DNA of 5,674 nt, taken from NCBI GenBank assembly GCA_013329455.1, contig DUKF01000110.1:2188-7861 (forward strand), read 5' to 3'. The stretch is from Methanotrichaceae archaeon (lineage in GTDB: Archaea; Halobacteriota; Methanosarcinia; Methanotrichales; Methanotrichaceae). The stretch's first letter is position 1, and each line of letters starts with the position of its first letter. Positions 1 through 2,920 of this stretch are shown piece by piece. The position numbers and the translations under genes are program-made. The notes beneath the pieces were generated by a model. It saw nothing but the letters and a program-made list of their open reading frames with translations. It searched no databases and had not been told where the DNA came from.

Positions 1-1216
1 CCTCGGGGAACTTGGCTGGGTCGGCGGTCTCCAGAGACACACAAGGCCTCCAGTCCTCGACCTCTTTCAGGTACCTTTCAAGGCCTGCCCAGCCGACGGC
101 CCCGTGGGGCTCAAGGAGGGTGTCAAACCTGTTGTAGGCGTCAGATATCGTCTTTCTCGTCTCAGCGTCGGTGATGGAGATCGCGAAGATCTCCCGCCTC
201 ATCGCCTCGATATCCGGGGCCCTGATGACCTTCCCGCTCTCGTCCATCGAGCCTTCGTAGAGCCAGAACAACCTTGCGAGGTTGCTCGGGTGGCCGACGT
301 TCATGGCGTTGGAGATGCACTTGACCGAGGGGCGGATCGGCTTGTAATCGCCGGTCTCCATGAACTTGGGGAACTCGTCGTTCTCGTTTGTCGCGACGAC
401 GAACCTTCGAACGGGAAGGCCCATCCTCATGGCGATGAGCCCCGCCATGACGTTTCCGAAGTTGCCGCAGGGGACCGAGAAGACGATCTCGCGATCGGGG
501 GCCGCGGTACGGGACCAGGCGTAGAAGTAGTAGATCGACTGGGGGATCAGCCGTCCGACGTTGATGGAGTTTGCCGACGAGAGGTTGAGGTGGGCGAAGT
601 TCGGGTCGACGAAGGCCTGTTTCACCATCGCCTGGCAGTCATCGAACTTGCCGTCGACCGCCATCACGTGGACGTTCTTGCCGAGGGTGGTCATCTGCTT
701 TCTCTGTCGGCCGGTGACCTCCTCTTCGGGGAAGAGGACGACGACCTTGATATTTTCAAGATCGTAGAAGGCGTGGGCGACGGCGCTTCCAGTGTCTCCG
801 GAGGTGGCGGTGAGGATCACCATGTCGCGCCCCTCCTGCCGGAGGAAGTACTGCATGAGTCTGCCCATCAACCGCGCAGCGAAGTCCTTGAAGGAGAAGG
901 TGGGGCCCTTGTCGAGCCTCATAATGTGCTTCTCGTCGTAGACCTTCTCAAGCGGCACCGGAAAGTCGTAGGCGTCCTTGAGGATCGCGACGAGGTCCTC
1001 CTCGGGGATGAGGTTTCCCAAGTAGGGGCGCATCACCCGAAGTGCGATCTCAGGATACTCCATCTCTGAAAAGCCGATAAGCTCCTCTTTTGGGATCCTG
1101 GGGATCTCCTGGGGGACGTAGAGCCCCTTGTCCGGGGCTTGGCCTTTTAGGAGCGCGCCCTTGAAGTCGAGGAGCTCGGGGTGGCCGTTGGTGCTGGAAT
1201 ACATAATTTTCTTCAT
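1..1216 (-). CDS. thrC: Threonine synthase, C-terminus beyond window edge
   Basis: Threonine synthase converts O-phosphohomoserine to threonine and phosphate with pyridoxal phosphate, the last step of threonine biosynthesis, in the cytoplasm. I read 405 uninterrupted residues before the frame leaves the window. The N-terminus (MYSSTNGHPELLDFKG near residues 5-20) is typical of the Thr_synth_N domain of the longer threonine synthases. The PLP lysine is K110 in TFSFKDF. TSGDTGSA (138-145) and SVPCGNFGN (247-255) are the phosphate- and cofactor-binding loops of fold-type II PLP enzymes. Nothing conserved is missing in the visible part. The ATG at 1216 is chosen because it gives MKKIMYSS; the ATG at 1204 is an alternative. 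Neither has a good Shine-Dalgarno. Upstream, after 30 bases, lies a relic of a CHAT/TPR gene. The first 90 codons are repeated at 2596-2867. Confidence 0.95.
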   Translation of the reverse strand, partial: MKKIMYSSTNGHPELLDFKGALLKGQAPDKGLYVPQEIPRIPKEELIGFSEMEYPEIALRVMRPYLGNLIPEEDLVAILKDAYDFPVPLEKVYDEKHIMRLDKGPTFSFKDFAARLMGRLMQYFLRQEGRDMVILTATSGDTGSAVAHAFYDLENIKVVVLFPEEEVTGRQRKQMTTLGKNVHVMAVDGKFDDCQAMVKQAFVDPNFAHLNLSSANSINVGRLIPQSIYYFYAWSRTAAPDREIVFSVPCGNFGNVMAGLIAMRMGLPVRRFVVATNENDEFPKFMETGDYKPIRPSVKCISNAMNVGHPSNLARLFWLYEGSMDESGKVIRAPDIEAMRREIFAISITDAETRKTISDAYNRFDTLLEPHGAVGWAGLERYLKEVEDWRPCVSLETADPAKFPE

Positions 1217-1270
1217 AGGCACGGAGGAATTGGGGGGGGATCATCTTTAAACTTTGTCAGGCTCGGGCGC
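945..1270. repeat. Direct repeat copy A: thrC 5' end and CHAT 3' end
   Basis: This copy of the duplicated segment spans the first 90 thrC codons, the 30-base spacer and the last few CHAT-relic codons. Against copy B at 2596-2920 I count eight substitutions and one single-base length difference in a G-run (eight G at 1232-1239, seven G at 2883-2889). Beyond 945 the match ends sharply; beyond 1270 it fades into the more diverged CHAT coding relic. Confidence 0.93.
1246..1251 (-). promoter_or_regulatory. Possible archaeal TATA box for thrC
   Basis: The hexamer TTTAAA overlaps the stop codon of the upstream CHAT relic and lies about 30 bases before the thrC ATG. If the host is an archaeon, a TATA element here would place transcription start within a few bases of the ATG, giving a nearly leaderless mRNA. 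That would fit the absence of a Shine-Dalgarno before thrC. The same hexamer is kept at 2896-2901 in the duplicated copy. The match is short and the host is not certain, so this is a suggestion only. Confidence 0.3.
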
Positions 1271-1605
1271 TGGGTCGGCGATGGCCGCTTCGATCAGGCT
1301 CCAGCCCCGATCGCGCCAGTGAGATTCTGCCACTTCCAGGCAAATGGCTTCTATCTGCTCTTGGGTGCAGTTGAGCCACCTGGCTAAGTCGTTCATTATT
1401 GGCTCGACTTTTCGGCGAAAGTCAGCATGGCCAATTGGCTTCAAAATTTCGGCACTAAGGACGAACAAAGCAGACCTTCTTCGATACGATCAAGCCTTCG
1501 AGCTAAAATGCCAAGCAATAAAAAACGTCATAGCCTCGGCATGGCGATCTTTTTTTTTGCTGCTCGATTTTTAGCGCCATTAAGAATTTGTTTTAGGCTA
1601 CGATA
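1247..1605 (-). pseudogene. Relic of the 3' end of a CHAT/STAND/TPR gene
   Basis: The last ~73 codons (1468-1247, from a TTG) match the C-terminus of the large gene at 2897-5674. Shared blocks are VEP..N.LA..LN.TQEQ, RDRGW.LIEAA and the identical end ADPAPEPDKV. Upstream, homology continues but moves between frames: LLGILARRLDRIEEGL matches QLGIMASERDRAEEGL, before that DRHAEAMTFF matches DRAGEAQNF, and before that YRSLKQ... matches YEEARQ.... Together this covers about residues 801-918 of the intact protein (my numbering from the GTG at 5653) in nearly the same number of bases, with at least two frameshifts. The part upstream of 1468 is AT-rich, as expected of decaying or transferred DNA. 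It ends about where the flavodoxin gene stops. A short peptide from the TTG at 1468 cannot be excluded, because AAGAAGG precedes it, but there is no sign of an independent function. Confidence 0.85.
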
Positions 1606-1623
1606 TGTTTTTTCACATTTGCC

Positions 1624-2103
1624 CTACGAAAGAAGTACGAATCGCTTCTGTTTCAATGACTTAGCAAACTCGTCTGCATGTTTGAGGTCTTCAGCATTAG
1701 GCCTACCTTTATTCATGCCACCCAAATATTTCAGGAAACTATTCGTGTTGAAACCCTTACATTGAAATTCATCAACAACCATGTAACCTTTAGATTGTAG
1801 TTTTTCTCTCAGTGCCGAATGATCTTTGGTGACTTTCTTTTCTCCAGTTAATGCACTGGTTGAGAAAATGAATGCTTTACCATCGGTGACTTGTGGTAGT
1901 TTATCGGCGAGATCAAGTAGAGATTTGTGATGTTTCGCATTGTAAATTCCTGAGCCAAAGCCAACTAAATCATAGTCTTGAAGTTCTTCATGGCTAATCT
2001 CCTGTGGATTCACAATTTGGGCATCAAGAACCTCTGCAATGACGTTTGCGATTTTCTGGGTATTATTATGATGGTATGAAAATACAACTAATAGAGATTT
2101 CAT
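1624..2103 (-). CDS. Flavodoxin-family protein (FMN-binding)
   Basis: A 159-residue single-domain protein of the flavodoxin fold. Such proteins carry FMN and move electrons between cytoplasmic redox partners; the partner here is unknown. The N-terminal strand and phosphate loop read LLVVFSYHHNNTQKIA (residues 4-19), the expected place for FMN phosphate binding. DYDLVGFGSGIY (43-54) and AFIFSTSA (77-84) correspond to the second and third FMN-side loops. The tail KGFNTNSFLKYLGG...GRPNAEDL (116-140) resembles the C-terminus of stand-alone flavodoxin-like proteins. Length is normal and no signal peptide or membrane segment is visible. The ATG at 2103 has a strong Shine-Dalgarno and overlaps the stop of the upstream relic frame (ATGA). 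Base composition is near 40% GC in the stretches I counted, far below its neighbours, which points to horizontal acquisition. It sits where the middle of a CHAT gene should be. Exact subfamily is uncertain. Confidence 0.88.
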   Translation of the reverse strand: MKSLLVVFSYHHNNTQKIANVIAEVLDAQIVNPQEISHEELQDYDLVGFGSGIYNAKHHKSLLDLADKLPQVTDGKAFIFSTSALTGEKKVTKDHSALREKLQSKGYMVVDEFQCKGFNTNSFLKYLGGMNKGRPNAEDLKHADEFAKSLKQKRFVLLS

Positions 2104-2276
2104 TGTTTAGTCCTCCTGTTTTGGCCATCCGCCCAGTATTCGCGGGCCGACTCGTAGCTTTCCCAGATTATGAAGTCGCCCTATTCATCGAATGCCTCAA
2201 TGCCCTTCCTAGATTCAATCTGCCTTTTGAACTCCTCAAAGCTCATCGTACTTGGCGCGCATCTCTTCGATCAAGG
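2100..2276 (-). pseudogene. Decayed small ORF, possibly an antitoxin-like C-terminus
   Basis: I do not recognise this gene with confidence. Directly after the CHAT fragment, one frame reads SLIEEMRAKYDEL and stops at 2236. A second frame starts at an overlapping ATG (2246), reads MSFEEFKRQIESRKGIEAFD, then E and a TAG stop at 2181. The same frame continues after the TAG with GDFIIWESYESAREYWADG and ends in a TGA at 2100 that overlaps the flavodoxin ATG. The charged, Glu-rich sequence continues across both interruptions. This suggests one original small protein (…EEMRAKY–MSFEEFK…) broken by a frameshift and a Tyr-to-stop change. Small acidic proteins ending in this style occur among archaeal antitoxin-like families; that resemblance is from memory and weak. 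The ATGA overlap suggests translational coupling to the flavodoxin gene before decay. Confidence 0.45.
2111..2117 (-). promoter_or_regulatory. Strong ribosome binding site of the flavodoxin gene
   Basis: On the minus strand this reads AGGAGGA, seven bases before the ATG at 2103. It is a near-perfect anti-16S match and fixes the start codon. It contrasts with thrC, which has no comparable site. Confidence 0.8.
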
Positions 2277-2595
2277 AGGCGAAGTGGCCCAAGGCCGAAA
2301 CGTAGTCCAGCGAGGCCGAGCACTTCTTGCAGACCTTCTCGTCTGGCCCGTCCATCTGTCCGCACAAGGGCACTTTTTGACGACGGATCCGTGGCCGGTC
2401 AGATGTACGACGTGAGGCTGAAACTGCTCGACGTGATCGCGCAGATCCTGGAAGCTTCCGAGGTCGCCAGAGTCGAAGGCTATATCCTCCAGCCCCGAGA
2501 TCGCCCTGAGGAGGTACTTCACCTCAAGCTCGTATTCCAGGTTCACGAGATCTGTGGGAGAAGAGGCTGCAAAGAACAGGCGGAGAGGCCGGGGG
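2277..2595 (-). pseudogene. Internal fragment of a second CHAT-domain gene, frameshifted
   Basis: This stretch matches residues about 52-156 of the large CHAT protein (numbered from the GTG at 5653). It has PRPLRLFFAASSPTDL, YLLRAISGL, AFDSGDLGSF.DLR.HVEQFQP and VVHLTGHG with the catalytic-type His, at roughly 75-80% amino-acid identity by eye. Near 2368-2371 one G is missing relative to the intact gene (GGG versus GGGG on the plus strand). Without correction the frame runs on to a stop at 2271 as nonsense. Corrected, it gives the second half of the zinc ribbon, CPLC...VCKKCSASLDYVSALGHFA, and then breaks off abruptly at about 2277 into unrelated sequence. The fragment lacks the catalytic Cys half, the NTPase and the TPRs, so it cannot be a working protease. 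It is fused in frame to the thrC fragment upstream. Confidence 0.88.
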
Positions 2596-2867
2596 TTCTC
2601 AAGCGGCTCCGGAAAGTCGTGGGCGTCCTTGAGGATCGCGACGAGATCCTCCTCGGGGATGAGGTTTCCCAAGTAGGGGCGCATCACCCGAAGGGCGATC
2701 TCAGGATACTCCATCTCTGAAAAGCCGATAAGCTCATCTTTTGAGATCCTGGGAATCTCCTGGGGGACGTAGAGCCCCTTGTCCGGGGCTTGGCCTTTTA
2801 GGAGCGCGCCCTTGAAGTCGAGGAGCTCGGGGTGGCCGTTGGTGCTGGAATACATAATTTTCTTCAA
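2596..2867 (-). pseudogene. Truncated 5' copy of threonine synthase (first 90 codons)
   Basis: Residues 1-90 of threonine synthase are repeated almost unchanged, from KKIMYSSTNG to the PLE just before the junction. The copy lacks the PLP lysine and all catalytic loops, so it cannot be an enzyme. Against thrC at 945-1216 I count eight base differences. Four change amino acids (P to S, E to D, Y to H, V to E), one turns the ATG start into TTG, and three are silent. That excess of replacements fits loss of constraint. At 2595/2596 the sequence switches, in frame, to CHAT-gene sequence. The copy begins 29 bases after the stop of the intact CHAT gene. An ATG at 2894 is now in frame because the G-run at 2883-2889 has seven bases rather than eight, giving a 207-codon chimeric ORF that ends at 2271. 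Confidence 0.92.
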
Positions 2868-2920
2868 AGGCACGGAGGAATTGGGGGGGATCATCTTTAA
2901 ACTTTGTCAGGCTCGGGCGC
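2596..2920. repeat. Direct repeat copy B: thrC 5' end and CHAT 3' end
   Basis: Second copy of the segment, in the same orientation as copy A and about 1.65 kb away. Here the CHAT end belongs to the intact gene and the thrC end is the truncated one, the reverse of copy A. The sharp end at 2595/2596 marks a recombination junction. Confidence 0.93.

Noticed and set aside
104..1069. Plus-strand open frame of 321 codons opposite thrC
   Set aside because: Low-complexity Val/Asp/Glu/His-rich translation with no recognisable domain; it is the antisense shadow of a clear threonine synthase in GC-rich DNA.
1517..1526. T-run on the minus strand as terminator for the flavodoxin gene
   Set aside because: It is short, has no stem before it and lies about 100 bases after the stop within recognisable CHAT relic sequence; too weak to call.
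1550..1558. Run of nine T on the plus strand, possible terminator
   Set aside because: No plus-strand gene ends here. On the minus strand it is an A-run inside the decayed CHAT relic (Lys codons matching QQI of the intact protein).
2181..2183. In-frame TAG read as pyrrolysine
   Set aside because: Sense-like sequence continues after it, but there is no methylamine methyltransferase context, and the same ORF also carries a frameshift, so a plain nonsense mutation is simpler.
2046..2720. Plus-strand open frame of 224 codons
   Set aside because: It crosses the flavodoxin start, the decayed ORF, the CHAT fragment and the thrC fragment without regard to their borders, and its last part repeats the antisense of thrC. 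It is a shadow frame.
945..2920. Direct repeats as ends of an insertion sequence or integron
   Set aside because: The repeats consist of ordinary thrC and CHAT coding sequence, with no transposase, integrase or terminal inverted repeats between them.
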